Assembly: GCF_022968135.1 (NCBI RefSeq)
Contig: NZ_JALJRA010000020.1
Location: 1-64,000 of the forward strand
Reading direction: 5' to 3'
Length of the DNA: 64,000 nucleotides
From: Pseudorhizobium tarimense
Lineage (GTDB): Bacteria; Pseudomonadota; Alphaproteobacteria; Rhizobiales; Rhizobiaceae
Of this stretch, positions 17,901-26,645 are shown piece by piece. The notes beneath the pieces are model-generated. The model was not told the origin of the DNA. It worked only from the letters and a program-made list of their open reading frames with translations, and searched no databases. Position 1 is the first letter of the stretch, and the number at the start of each line of letters is the position of its first letter. Made by a program: the position numbers and the translations under genes.

Positions 17901-18521
17901 CGGCCTATCCGTATCATCGTGCCAGACGGCTCGATGCTAAAGCCGCAATATCCAGCCGCCGTTGTCGCCGGCAATGTCGAAACGAGCCAGCACGTGACGA
18001 ATGCGCTTTTTGGCGCGCTCGGCGCCATGGCTGCGAGCCAAGGCACGATGAATAACCTTACCTTCGGCAACGCGACATACCAGTATTACGAGACCCTCTG
18101 CTCCGGCTCCCCCGCAGGCGTCTTCAACGACGGCACGGGGTTTGATGGCACCGATGCAGTCCATGTCCACATGACCAATTCCCGTCTTACTGATCCGGAA
18201 ATTCTGGAGACGCGCTACCCGGTGCTGCTTGAGGATTTCCACATCTGCGAAAACTCCGGCGGCAAGGGAAAGTGGTCGGCTGGCAACGGCACGAAGCGGA
18301 CCATCCGGTTCCTGGAGAAGATGGACTGCGCCATCTTGTCGTCGCACCGGACGATCCGGCCGCACGGCCTCCAAGGCGGCGAGGCGGGAGAGCTCGGCCA
18401 GACGATTGTCCGGCGCCTGAATGGCGATCTTGAAGACCTTGGCGGTTGCGGTCAAACGATTCTGGAGTCAGGCGAAGCGGTGAGCGTCGTCACACCAACC
18501 GGCGGCGGATACGGGCGATGA
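14913..18521 (+). CDS. Fused hydantoinase A/B, 5-oxoprolinase-type enzyme, 1202 aa
   Basis: Full-length OplAH-type fusion. The HyuA half (residues 1-~690) starts with [20 protein letters not shown] and contains the second glycine loop [13 protein letters not shown] near 290. The HyuB half (~700-1202) has [29 protein letters not shown] and [17 protein letters not shown]. Members hydrolyse 5-oxo-L-proline to glutamate using ATP, or open related lactam rings. The 1202-aa length matches bacterial and eukaryotic 5-oxoprolinases rather than separate HyuA/HyuB. A GAGGG precedes the ATG. Divergent from a TRAP importer that probably supplies substrate. Exact substrate not determinable. Second hydantoinase-type enzyme in 18 kb, not closely similar to the 496-2058 protein. 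Confidence 0.93.
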   Translation: MSSERWDFWIDRGGTFTDIVGRKPDGSLIAHKLLSENPEAYRDAAVQGIRELLQLKDGEPVRAGVIGAVKMGTTVATNALLERKGERTLLVTTRGFRDALAIGYQARADIFAKKIVKPELLYSAVVEVDERVRADGQVEAAPVEDVVRRDLQGQFHAGYRAVAIVFMHAYRYPEHEQQAARIAREIGFTQVSVSHEVSPLIKLVGRGDTTVVDAYLSPILRRYVEQVGSELGADAEDGARLMFMQSSGGLTAAHLFQGKDAILSGPAGGVVGAVETSRLAGFDRMIGFDMGGTSTDVSHYDGELERSFETEVAGVRMRAPMMSIHTVAAGGGSILHFENGRFRVGPDSAGANPGPKAYRRGGPLTVTDANVMLGKLSPELFPRIFGPDRNEPLDADAVRLGFEDMAAVIGDGRTPEEVADGFLAIAVENMANAVKKISVQRGYDVTNYVLTCFGGAGGQHACLTADALGITTVMIHPFSGILSAYGMGLADIRATRQKTVSLPLGEALLALPTVRDELTASVLQEMSAQGVSEVGTDVIHRAHLRYQGTDTTLPVSLSSASEMVKAFEVLHRKQFGFIFDNREIIFESFEVEAIGGGAESGEPVHEVDAAAPVAAEDTRFFSGGEWRQAPVYRRADIRPGARAAGPCLIVEPHQTIVVEDGWGFEITALDHVVLKRIKVLSRSKAVGTEADPVLLEVFNNLFMSIAEQMGVTLQNTASSVNIKERLDFSCAVFDETGALVANAPHMPVHLGSMDRSVESIIAQNKGRIRPGDVFALNAPYNGGTHLPDITVVTPVFDEEGGSILFYVASRGHHADVGGTAPGSMTPLATTVDEEGVLFDNVLLVDRGRFDEEGITRLLSDHPYPARNVAQNVGDLRAQIAANEKGVHEMRKMIVQFGLPVVQAYMGHVQDNAEESVRRVVEKLEDSEFSYDTDQGSTIKVKISVDKAKREATVDFTGTSPQRPNNFNAPEPVTRAAVLYVFRVMVESSIPMNAGCLRPIRIIVPDGSMLKPQYPAAVVAGNVETSQHVTNALFGALGAMAASQGTMNNLTFGNATYQYYETLCSGSPAGVFNDGTGFDGTDAVHVHMTNSRLTDPEILETRYPVLLEDFHICENSGGKGKWSAGNGTKRTIRFLEKMDCAILSSHRTIRPHGLQGGEAGELGQTIVRRLNGDLEDLGGCGQTILESGEAVSVVTPTGGGYGR

Positions 18522-18783
18522 GAACCAGCACTCTCGATAGTTGGCGTAGGTTGCGATCCTAGCAAAGCATTCCGCAGGCATTTGAACGGATCAGAGATGA
18601 ACACCTCTGAACCTCCGTTCAATCCGCTGGATGCGAGGGGAAGCGAGGTACCGTTGCTGGTGGATAAGTATGGGCTACTGGCTCAGGCGGTCCGGTATGG
18701 CGACCGAGAGGGCCTTTTAGACTATTCGGAACATCACCGGACTCTAAGCGGACATCCTTGGCATCATCATAGAGTAAGATTTT

Positions 18784-19725
18784 TTATCGGTTGGGTTCTT
18801 CGGCGGGGCTAGCCAGTGCGGCCCTGAGCTGCTCGCTCATGGGAAGCTGAAGGCTCCTGTTGTAACCAGGAATGATGCCCTCGAACCAGCGTTGATAGAT
18901 ACCTGCCATTTCGGGATCAGCGTAGACTTTGGTGAGGGCGTCGTTGACTGCCGTCCTGAATCCTTCATCGCTGAGCCGCACCATGAACCCATAAGGCTGT
19001 GGCTGGGCCACCAACTCCTCAGACAGAACAAAATCATCTGGTCGTTCGCTGCCGGCGATCATCGCACTTAAGAGCACATCATCCATGGCAAATGCGGAAG
19101 CTTGGCCGTTACTCACCATATCAAAAGCGGCCTGTAAACCGTCAGCGGGGAGCACGGAAAGGTTCAGCTTTAGCTCGCGGTTCACATCGCTAATCTGGCT
19201 GATATTAATGGTTCCGAGCGCGACGCTCACGGTGCGCCCACGCAAGTCCTCGAGCCGCTTAAAACCATGCTTGGCAAGGGCGACAAAGCGCGTTGCCGCA
19301 TAAAAGTGGCTATAGGTGAAGGCCGCGCTTTTGCGTCGGTCTTCTGTATTCGTGCTAGCGTTACACTCAATGTCGATGACACCGTCATTGAGGAGCTGGA
19401 TGCGGTTGCGTGGCGTACGGTAAATATACTCGATTTGGAGCTGCTTCAGCCCAAGGTCGTCCCGCAGAACCTCGACCATACGGTGACAAATTTCGATCGA
19501 GTAGCCGACGATCTCACCTTCATCGGTGCGGTAGGAGAAGGGAGGGGTGTCGCCATAGCCGATGCGGATGGTGGCGGACTCCCGGAGTCGTTCCAAGGTC
19601 GATGCAGGCGCCTGCGCCACGGCCGGCCTCGAGGTGACGAAGGCTGCCACAACAAGTGCCACGGAGACGGCCAGAAGGCAGTTGAACCTTTGGAAGAATG
19701 AGAGCAACATCTCCGCGATCCTCAT
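18784..19725 (-). CDS. Orphan periplasmic amino-acid-type binding protein (SBP family 3), copy 2
   Basis: 313 aa with a signal sequence (hydrophobic LLAVSVALVVAAFV, cleavage near AVAQA). Family-3 features: TIRIGYGDTPPFSYR, EGEIVGYSIEICHRMVEVL, and IDIECNASTNTEDRR. It resembles the upstream protein (19722-20636) along its length (GYSIEICHRMVE against GYSTELCERIAD; STNTEDRRKS against TTNTAERRQQ), so the two arose by tandem duplication. Its start overlaps the upstream stop by 4 bp. No permease or ATPase gene is present, so these proteins may act as ligand sensors for the membrane GGDEF-EAL protein in the same operon rather than as transporter parts; inference. Confidence 0.85.
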   Translation of the reverse strand: MRIAEMLLSFFQRFNCLLAVSVALVVAAFVTSRPAVAQAPASTLERLRESATIRIGYGDTPPFSYRTDEGEIVGYSIEICHRMVEVLRDDLGLKQLQIEYIYRTPRNRIQLLNDGVIDIECNASTNTEDRRKSAAFTYSHFYAATRFVALAKHGFKRLEDLRGRTVSVALGTINISQISDVNRELKLNLSVLPADGLQAAFDMVSNGQASAFAMDDVLLSAMIAGSERPDDFVLSEELVAQPQPYGFMVRLSDEGFRTAVNDALTKVYADPEMAGIYQRWFEGIIPGYNRSLQLPMSEQLRAALASPAEEPNR

Positions 19726-20636
19726 TGATCTAAGCCCTGTGGGTTACGAAAGACCTCGTGAAGCTGTGGTGAGACGGGAAGATTGAGATTCCTGCCGTCC
19801 GGCGGGATCGGCGACATAAACCACCTGTTATAGATGTCTAGCACATCGCCGCGGACGTAGAGGTCATGCAAGGTGCTATTGACGACCTCACGGAAGGCAG
19901 TGTCGCCCTTTGGCATCAAGATCCCGTAGGGTTCAGGCGGCCCGAGCGTTTCCAGCGAGATCTGGTACATCAACGGATCTGCCGATGTGGCGACAAGAGC
20001 TGCAAGCAAGATGCCATCCATTACGAAAGCGGAAGCCTTGCCGCTTTCCACCAAGGCGAAAGCGTCGCTATGGGTCTTGGCTAGCATCACCGAGATGTTG
20101 AGATTGCGCTCTCGATTGAGTGCTTGCAGCTGCTCGATATTGACTGTTCCGGTCGTCGATGCGACCGAACGACCGGCCAGCGAGTTGAGGTCTGTCAAGC
20201 CGTCCCGCTTCTTTGACACGAACCGGGTGGCGGTGATGAAATGGGGGTAGGAGAAGTCGACCTGCTGACGTCGCTCGGCCGTGTTGGTTGTCGTGGTGCA
20301 TTCCAGGTCTGCCTTGCCACTCTTGATGAGGACGAAACGCGTCGCGGCGGTTGCCGGCGTGTATTCGATGGTCAGTTCATCGAGTCCAAGATGGCGCTTG
20401 ATCCCGTCCGCGATTCTTTCGCAGAGTTCGGTTGAATAGCCGATGATGCGTCCGTCAGGACCCCGGTATGAGAAGGGAACTGCGTCTTCGCGATGCCCTA
20501 TGGTGATTGTCTTGCGCTCAGCAATCTTATCAAGCGTTCCCTCCCATGCGGAAGCCTTGCCAGATCCGATACCGCTGGCAGCCAAAAACGCTGCCAAGAT
20601 AGTGATCGATCGTATTCCAACAACGATGTGACGCAT
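19722..20636 (-). CDS. Orphan periplasmic amino-acid-type binding protein (SBP family 3), copy 1
   Basis: 304 aa with a signal sequence (SITILAAFLAASGIGSGKASA). Family-3 motifs TITIGHREDAVPFSYRGPDG and IIGYSTELCERIADGIK are present, similar to glutamate/aspartate-type binding proteins (GltI group). The start abuts the GGDEF-EAL stop (1-bp overlap) and the stop overlaps the next binding protein by 4 bp, so the three genes are tightly coupled. No cognate ABC permease or ATPase lies in the neighbourhood. Confidence 0.86.
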   Translation of the reverse strand: MRHIVVGIRSITILAAFLAASGIGSGKASAWEGTLDKIAERKTITIGHREDAVPFSYRGPDGRIIGYSTELCERIADGIKRHLGLDELTIEYTPATAATRFVLIKSGKADLECTTTTNTAERRQQVDFSYPHFITATRFVSKKRDGLTDLNSLAGRSVASTTGTVNIEQLQALNRERNLNISVMLAKTHSDAFALVESGKASAFVMDGILLAALVATSADPLMYQISLETLGPPEPYGILMPKGDTAFREVVNSTLHDLYVRGDVLDIYNRWFMSPIPPDGRNLNLPVSPQLHEVFRNPQGLDQ

Positions 20637-22849
20637 TAGCGAGTTCCGTTTGCAGTCTGCAGGGGATGGCCTGGAGGCGAACTGACGAGGACGAGTGGAA
20701 GCGGACGTGGGCGGCCATAGTTAAACCCTTGGGCAAAGCCGCAGCCTAACCGGACAAGCTCAAGGTGTTGTGCGAGGCTCTCCACGCCTTCGGCAGTGAC
20801 GCAGAGATCCAGCATTGCCGCGCTCTCGACCATGCCTTGGACTATCGCCTGTTTGCGCCAGTCATTCTGGATGTCACGAACGAAGCGTCGGTCGATCTTT
20901 ATCCTGTCAACTGGCAACTCCAACAGGTTGGCGAGCGTCGAATGGCCGGTACCGAAGTCGTCGAGAGAGATACCCACACCAAGCGCCTTGAGGTGGTGTA
21001 CTGCTTGGTTGATCTGAGGGTCAGAAAGCGATTGACTCTCCGTCAGCTCGATTTCAATGCGAGCGGGGGCGAGTGTGTTCTCCTGCAGCTCCTCTTTGAG
21101 GAAGTCGATGAAGTTCGCCTGGTGCAGCTGGTGGGCCGAGACGTTGATTGACACGTATAGGTCGGAGGGCAGCGAGGCTGCATCGCGACAGGCACGTTCA
21201 AAGACCCACCGGCCGATGCGGATGATTTGGCCGGTTTCTTCGGCCATGGGAATGAAATCAGCGGGGCCGACAAGGCCAAGACCGGGATGGTTCCAGCGGA
21301 TCAGAGCTTCGAAGCCAACCACACCTTCGTCCTTGCATCGGACGATCGGCTGATAATGCAGTTCAAGCTCGTCTTGTTCGATGGCCTTTTCAATATCCCG
21401 TTCCAGGGCATAGCGGTTGGCCCCGGCCATGACCATGCCGTCCTTGTAGAAGCGATAGGTTCCTTTTCCAGCTGCTTTTGCATCATAAAGCGCCACATCT
21501 GCCAATCTCAGAAGGTCGCTTTCGGAAATTTCGCTGTCTATTTTGGCGATGCCAATGGACGCTCCGATGCGCACATCATGGCCAAGGATTGTGAAGGGGG
21601 TGGAAAGTGCCTCGATCAGTGCCTTCGAGAGCCTGCTTGCCTCGGGCAAAGAGCCGGTCTTGATGGGTTGGATGATGGCGAACTCGTCGCCACCTAATCG
21701 GGCGACAAAGTCCTCCGTTTCAAGAAGCAAGGAGATCCGTTCTGCGACCGAAACCAGGAGCGCGTCGCCAACGGCATGGCCGAAGCTGTCATTGGCTGCC
21801 TTGAACTTGTCGAGATCGATGAGAAGCAGATTAAATCTTTGTCCCTGCGCGGTACTGGCGACGACGGATTGCTTGAGCCTTTTGTTGAAGTAGGCCCGAT
21901 TGGGCAGACCGGTGAGCGCATCGTGATGCGCAAGATGCTCGAGCTGTTTGCTGGTTTCCTTCATCTGGCGAAGGGATTCTCGCTCCACCACTGCGGCTCT
22001 GAGAGTTTCAATTGCCGTCGCGAGGCGCCCGATTTCATCGCGGCGTTTTTGGAACGGGACGGTTCCACTTGTGTCGCCATGGGCAATGCGCGTCAAAGAC
22101 GCCATGAGCCAGGGCAGGGGGCGGAGCGCCTTTCGCAATAGGAGCGCGACTGCCCCTGCCGTGACAATCAAGATTGCGACCAAGGCGCCGATGGTCCGCC
22201 AGAGCAGCTGCCGCTGCGTTTCGAGAAGCTCCTCGGCCTGGCCGATGCTGGTAACGATTAATCCCTGAACATCTCCATCGGCCTTGGTGACGGGGAGGGC
22301 GGCAACATAATGCCGCTCTTCTCCGATAGAGGCGAAGCCTTGATAGATCCCGCTCCAAAGTTCGGGCTCCTCGTCAAAACGGATCAAGTCACCTGTCTCG
22401 TTGGTTCTCGCTGTCGCAAGACTGATGCGCTCACCGGCGGGGGAGTTTCCGAAAAGCCAGATCTCGTGTCTGGTTTGAGCTGCGGCGAGAGCCAGCACGT
22501 CTGATGGAATAAAGCCGGTCTCGAGAACAGACTGATCGTCGCCGATCGGACGCTCGCTGATGATGCGTTGTATCTGGCCCAGCGGATCAGTCTCGACCGC
22601 CACGAAAGTATAGATAGAGCGGATGGTCGAGGTCGCAATTTGAGCATTCATTGCAGCCTGACGGCGCCATTGCTCGTGGGCGTCGCGCTGCAGCATGAAC
22701 CAACCGGCGGAGGCTCCGATACAATACGCAAGGACGATAGCGAGCATGAGGAAGGCAGCGGTCTTGCCAAAAAGGGATTGATGCCAGGGAAGCGGTACAG
22801 AAGACGCCTCCTTTGCCTCCATCTCCTCGTCGCCCTCGAAAGCTGTCAT
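20636..22849 (-). CDS. Membrane GGDEF-EAL protein (c-di-GMP synthesis/hydrolysis) with HAMP
   Basis: 737 aa. Helix 1 (~31-52) and helix 2 (~228-250, IGALVAILIVTAGAVALLL) flank a ~175-residue periplasmic sensor region, followed by a HAMP-like linker. GGDEF (386-390, in ARLGGDEFAII) is intact, but the usual RxxD inhibitory site five residues upstream reads ETED, so product inhibition is probably absent. The EAL domain (EAL at 514-516) keeps ELTES, DDFGTG, KIDRRFV and AEGVES, so phosphodiesterase activity is expected. It heads an operon with two periplasmic binding proteins that could signal to its outer domain. The divergent neighbour is a PPP phosphatase. Net activity cannot be told from sequence. 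Confidence 0.92.
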   Translation of the reverse strand: MTAFEGDEEMEAKEASSVPLPWHQSLFGKTAAFLMLAIVLAYCIGASAGWFMLQRDAHEQWRRQAAMNAQIATSTIRSIYTFVAVETDPLGQIQRIISERPIGDDQSVLETGFIPSDVLALAAAQTRHEIWLFGNSPAGERISLATARTNETGDLIRFDEEPELWSGIYQGFASIGEERHYVAALPVTKADGDVQGLIVTSIGQAEELLETQRQLLWRTIGALVAILIVTAGAVALLLRKALRPLPWLMASLTRIAHGDTSGTVPFQKRRDEIGRLATAIETLRAAVVERESLRQMKETSKQLEHLAHHDALTGLPNRAYFNKRLKQSVVASTAQGQRFNLLLIDLDKFKAANDSFGHAVGDALLVSVAERISLLLETEDFVARLGGDEFAIIQPIKTGSLPEASRLSKALIEALSTPFTILGHDVRIGASIGIAKIDSEISESDLLRLADVALYDAKAAGKGTYRFYKDGMVMAGANRYALERDIEKAIEQDELELHYQPIVRCKDEGVVGFEALIRWNHPGLGLVGPADFIPMAEETGQIIRIGRWVFERACRDAASLPSDLYVSINVSAHQLHQANFIDFLKEELQENTLAPARIEIELTESQSLSDPQINQAVHHLKALGVGISLDDFGTGHSTLANLLELPVDRIKIDRRFVRDIQNDWRKQAIVQGMVESAAMLDLCVTAEGVESLAQHLELVRLGCGFAQGFNYGRPRPLPLVLVSSPPGHPLQTANGTR

Positions 22850-23132
22850 CTTGAAGCCCTTGTTGCTGATCAGGAGCTTATTGAGGGGGCCTTAATGTAC
22901 CGTTTCAAGAGAAATGAAATATTGCGGAAAAGAGACCGGATTTGAACTGCCGCGGAAGGTGAACCTTTTCTAAAGCTCAACTAACCGAACAAGACGTCCC
23001 AGGGGATGCTCGGAAAGACAAAGCAGTGGCCACAAGGGTTGGCAACCTTTTGATACCAAGATCGATGTGATAAAGCCCCGGCGGTTGGCAGATACCGTGG
23101 AAAGATGGCTCAAGCTTGCCACAAGATGGAAA

Positions 23133-23942
23133 ATGCGCAAATTCATAAAGAAGCTCTTCGGCGAAGCAGGCACCTTGGAGGTTCGACGGCGCAGGCTTGA
23201 GTTCCCAGGCAACTCCACACGCTATCCCATCTATGCAATCGGTGACGTCCACGGCTGCCTTGATGAACTAAAGTGGGCGGAGGAGGCGATTGCACGTGAC
23301 ATTCGGAAAAACGAACGACCAGGCCTGGTCGTGTTGCTCGGCGACTATGTTGACCGAGGGCCCTTCTCGGCTCAGGTGCTAGAGCATCTGTGTCGACCAA
23401 GCGAGCTTGGCTTGAAGCGCGTTCCTCTATGCGGCAATCATGATGATCTGTTTGCGAAGTTTTTGGAAGATCCCAACCAGTACTGGGATTGGGTCATGCT
23501 GGGGGGCGAGCAAACTCTGATGTCGTATGGGATCGACATCCACCATCTCGCACTTCGGCAAAGACGTAAGCGGTCCAAGCTGAAGGAAGTGCTGGATGAG
23601 GCGATCCCGGACTCTCACCGTGGTTTTCTCCGTGATCTTCCTGTTTCGTTGAAGATCGATTCCACCTTGTTCGTTCATGCCGGCATTCAGCCCGGAATTA
23701 CAATCGACCAGCAGACTGACGAGGATCTGATGTGGATCCGTGAGCCCTTTCTCTCAAAAGGCCCCGGCCTTGCGTCCCTGCTCGTCGTCCATGGCCATAC
23801 AGCCCGTCCGCTTCCTGACATCGGCGTCAATCGGATTGGCATCGATACCGGTGCCTTTACCACTGGAAAGCTCTGTGTCCTCAAGCTAGACGGAGAGAGA
23901 AGCGAGATCCTGCCTCAGCTGCGCCCTAACAAGGGGTGGTAG
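23133..23942 (+). CDS. PPP-family serine/threonine-type metallophosphatase
   Basis: Calcineurin-like phosphoesterase with all PPP metal-binding signatures in order: GDVHG, GDYVDRG, GNHDD, a mid-domain His (LFVHAGIQPG) and VVHGHT. About 269 aa from Met 23133, chosen because homologues start near MRKFIKKLFG and AAGATGG precedes it; the frame is open to 23067. The family includes bacterial PrpA/PrpB-like protein phosphatases and also diadenosine tetraphosphatases, so the substrate is uncertain. Cytosolic. It is transcribed away from the GGDEF-EAL operon; no functional link can be shown. Confidence 0.88.
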   Translation: MRKFIKKLFGEAGTLEVRRRRLEFPGNSTRYPIYAIGDVHGCLDELKWAEEAIARDIRKNERPGLVVLLGDYVDRGPFSAQVLEHLCRPSELGLKRVPLCGNHDDLFAKFLEDPNQYWDWVMLGGEQTLMSYGIDIHHLALRQRRKRSKLKEVLDEAIPDSHRGFLRDLPVSLKIDSTLFVHAGIQPGITIDQQTDEDLMWIREPFLSKGPGLASLLVVHGHTARPLPDIGVNRIGIDTGAFTTGKLCVLKLDGERSEILPQLRPNKGW

Positions 23943-24097
23943 CGATCTTGCTGCCTGCAACGAGGGCCTCGCACAAAGGCCTGGCTCGCTCGTTCGTTGG
24001 CCGAATGCACGCCACCACTCATGAAAGCCTTTCGAGGCAAAGCCCCTAGGAACCGTCCCCTTCGTATCAGGACCGGCAGTTGCGTACGTGCCAATGG

Positions 24098-24325
24098 CTA
24101 GAAGATGAGCGGATGGCACACCCGCACCAGTTCCGCAGCTGGCGGCTTGCGATAAGTAATCAACAAGTCCTCGCACTCAAGCTGATTGTAGACGGTAACA
24201 TCTGTGCGATAGACGGTCTGCGCGGCGGGTCTTTGAGGCCATTCCACCATGTCAGCAGCGTTCGAGTGCGTGGCGGCAAGTGAACATAGGAGTGCGGCTG
24301 CAGCAGCAATGTGGATTGGTCGCAT
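24098..24325 (-). CDS. Small secreted hypothetical protein (75 aa)
   Basis: From Met 24325 the product begins with a good signal peptide (MRPIHIAAAAALLCSLA, cleavage after SNA), leaving a mature chain of about 52 residues with two cysteines (CEDL and VCHPL) that could form a disulphide. I do not recognise the family. The frame extends 6 codons upstream, but the signal peptide fixes the likely start. Confidence 0.5.
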   Translation of the reverse strand: MRPIHIAAAAALLCSLAATHSNAADMVEWPQRPAAQTVYRTDVTVYNQLECEDLLITYRKPPAAELVRVCHPLIF

Positions 24326-24638
24326 CTGGTCCTCGTTGGTCAACCTCAGTCATGTCGGCACCACATGGCGCACAGCAACAAGCTAGCGCGATTTCGGTTG
24401 AAAACAAGTTGATATAGTCGATGAACCCACTTCTACCGATGCTGAACTTTAGGACAAGTCCATGCGTCAGGGTCCTTCTGCAGCTGCAGCGGGATCAAGG
24501 GGAACTAAGACACACCGTCGTCTTGAGAAAATGGATCCACATGATTAGATGGCGCACGCCTTCATGGGGGAGTAGGCCTTTGCCGATGTTCATACGAAGG
24601 AGGCGCATGTCGGTCCTCAGCGCCAACAGGATCGCATC
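24326..24638. other. Intergenic region
   Basis: Short plus-strand frame 24421-24657 has a composition unlike a protein and overlaps the next gene. I see no clear promoter, repeat or terminator. Confidence 0.3.
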
Positions 24639-25528
24639 ATGCGGGAAAAGCAGTTGAACAAGCGACCCCGGACTGGTGGAGCCTTCACCTTCATCGCGGT
24701 GTTCTCGGCGATGTGCCTGAGTATCGTTGCCGCATTGCTATTCGCAAATGATGGGCGGCGGTTCGGTGAGCTTCTTGATGTCCTAGGCATGGATCGACAG
24801 TCACGTCAGAATGAGCAAGCTGCGTCACGCGATCCGGCATTGAAGGCGCTTACCCCTGCGCGGCCTCCCTTGTTGGAGCGAACGACGCGAACCCAAAGGC
24901 CGCATCCAGATTTCGATGAGGCAGATTGTCGAAGCCTAGCTTTACTGTCGCAAACCTCCGTTCCGGAGTTCCGGTCTTATGTCAACGGTGGATGGGAGTG
25001 CAGCTATCTTCTTGAGTTTCCAGAGACAGGGCTCTCCTCGTCCGTATTCATCCAAGTTCGAGGCGATGTTTATGGTGCCTGGAGCAATTTTCGCATCAAG
25101 CTCAATTTTGGCAGCCATCTGTCGCGGCAAAACCTTGCATCGGTCACCGTAGGTTTGGTTGATCGACTTGCTGGGTTGGGCGTGTCCAACAAAGATGCCC
25201 TTCAGCAGGCCCTGGCAAGGCAAAGGGGTTCACCACCTCCCTGGAGGGGGTGGCAATGCGATATTGGCAAGAGCCCATCGATGAACGGCGTTTTCACTTG
25301 ATGGGAAGCGTGAACAGCAGCGCTGGCAGTGCCGCCAATCCAGTCGGCGCACCAGTGACTTCCCCACCTAAGGAGACCGGCTCCTTTTTTGAAAGAGCTG
25401 GAAATGCCGTCGTCGGGCAGGTGAAGACCAAGAGATGGATAGGCGCTTGCTCCCTCCATTTCAGAAGGCCTTGCTACCGCTGCTGTGGCTTAAACGCATG
25501 CCTTACAGTTTGCGCTCGCCCCCAATAA
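24639..25528 (+). pseudogene. Membrane-anchored hypothetical protein with a C-terminal frameshift (possibly DUF6030-like)
   Basis: The first frame (24639-25301) encodes a cytoplasmic basic start, one helix (FIAVFSAMCLSIVAALLF, ~18-35), a linker, and a domain with CRSLALLSQTSV, GGWECSYLLEFP and FRIKLNFGSHLS. The layout resembles DUF6030 proteins of rhizobia, but I am not sure. Near 25215-25228 the sense switches to the third frame: after ALQQALA the natural continuation is KAKGFTTSLEGVAMRYWQEP then IDERRFHLMGSV, whereas the annotated frame ends in a proline/tryptophan-rich tail. The switched frame stays open to 25528. One inserted or lost base (in GGCAAGGCAAAGGGG) explains it. It could be a true pseudogene or a sequencing error. 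Confidence 0.6.
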
Positions 25529-25844
25529 CTGTTGCCTCCATTGGAACGTACTAACACTTTTGCGAGTAGAATTTCCTCCGATCCTCAGCGATCCTGCCAG
25601 AGCAGGTAAGGGGAGATTGTCCGAGCTTGTCTTGGCAGTTTTGAGGAGTGGACCACGATCGGATTAGGGATTTTGCTGCAGTGTGCGCACCGACCTTCTC
25701 GGGTCGCTGGTCTGCATTGCGGGCACCCACTCAACATGACTGGCATCCGCGTTCAGTGTTCCGAATGAAGTAGGTCATCATCGGGAGATAACCGCCGTCT
25801 TGTCTTGCAGAGGCGCGCATGGGAGCGACGGCCACGGCCTGACG
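25529..25844. other. Intergenic region upstream of the OmpR-like regulator
   Basis: About 316 bp holding the palindrome at 25549-25568 and otherwise nothing I recognise. A short Cys/His-rich frame around 25680-25770 (containing LHCGHPLNMTGI) might be a relic but is too short to identify. Confidence 0.35.
25549..25568. promoter_or_regulatory. 20-bp palindrome TACT-N2-CA-N4-TG-N2-AGTA, copy 1
   Basis: TACTAACACTTTTGCGAGTA is a gapped palindrome of lux-box length. A 22-bp stretch around it matches 20 of 22 bases of the site before the trb operon (60848-60867), with no similarity outside. It lies about 280 bp before the response-regulator gene. A shared regulator is inferred. Confidence 0.5.
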
Positions 25845-26645
25845 ATGCCCTCGGCAATGACCCAGACAAGATCAAGTGCGCGCTTTGCTGTGGAGGCATA
25901 TCCATTGAAGGGACTTATTGCGCTTTGCTCTGCCGATACCGATTTTTTCCTTCTGTTTGCCCATATCCTGGAAAGCGCAGGTTATCGGATTACGCTCGCA
26001 AAGACGCTGGACGACCTCAACTCCTTCGAGAGCACAAGCGACGTAGCAGGGTTCCTCCTTGATGCCCGCGGGTCCTTTCCGGCGGTAGAGGCTTGTCAGA
26101 TCATCAAGAACAAGTCTGCCTTATCTCAGGGTGCGATCATTGCCATCCTGGCTGGGCAAACACCACCGCAGTATCTGGATCTAATTTCTGCGGGCGTCGA
26201 CGAAACGTTCGTGCGCCCGTTCGCGCCTGGGAAGCTGCTCGAATATCTCCATCGCCAAGTGTCACACAACAGAGAGCTCGCCCGCCGACCCGGGACGCTG
26301 AGGCACTCCGGCGTCGTTGTCGACCTGGATCAGCGCACAGTCACCCGCAATGGTGCTCCGATCCACCTTGCTCCAACAGAATTCTCCTTGCTGGTCCACT
26401 TGATGACGAAGCCGGGCAGGATCTGCAGCCGCGTCGAGTTGCTTGATGCAGCCTGGCCAGACCGGCGGTTCGTGGAGGCTCCGACACTTAATGTGCACAT
26501 CAACCGCCTGCGGAAAGCATTGAACCGTTTTGGAGAGCCGGACCTCATTCGGACGGTTCGTTATGTTGGATATGCGTTTGGTAGCGCGAGGAGCGAAGGA
26601 GCCACACCTGAGGCTGCGCCGGCGAAGGAGAAGAAAGGTCCATGA
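25845..26645 (+). CDS. OmpR/PhoB-type response regulator with altered receiver
   Basis: About 266 aa from ATG 25845 (the frame is open to a TTG at 25800). The N-terminal receiver keeps the phospho-acceptor position (FLLDARGSFP), but the conserved Lys-Pro switch reads VRPF, with Arg replacing Lys, so phosphorylation signalling may be altered. The C-terminal winged helix is typical: LDQRTVTRNG, LAPTEFSLLVHLMTKPGRI, NVHINRLRKAL and IRTVRYVGYAF. No histidine kinase is adjacent. The stop overlaps the amidohydrolase start (ATGA), so the regulator and enzyme are co-expressed and it probably controls this catabolic island. Confidence 0.85.
   Translation: MPSAMTQTRSSARFAVEAYPLKGLIALCSADTDFFLLFAHILESAGYRITLAKTLDDLNSFESTSDVAGFLLDARGSFPAVEACQIIKNKSALSQGAIIAILAGQTPPQYLDLISAGVDETFVRPFAPGKLLEYLHRQVSHNRELARRPGTLRHSGVVVDLDQRTVTRNGAPIHLAPTEFSLLVHLMTKPGRICSRVELLDAAWPDRRFVEAPTLNVHINRLRKALNRFGEPDLIRTVRYVGYAFGSARSEGATPEAAPAKEKKGP

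Noticed and set aside
18597-18812. Plus-strand 71-aa frame (MNTSEPPFNPLDARG...)
   Set aside because: Composition is somewhat protein-like, but it runs into the 3' end of the convergent binding-protein gene, has no recognised family and no good ribosome site.
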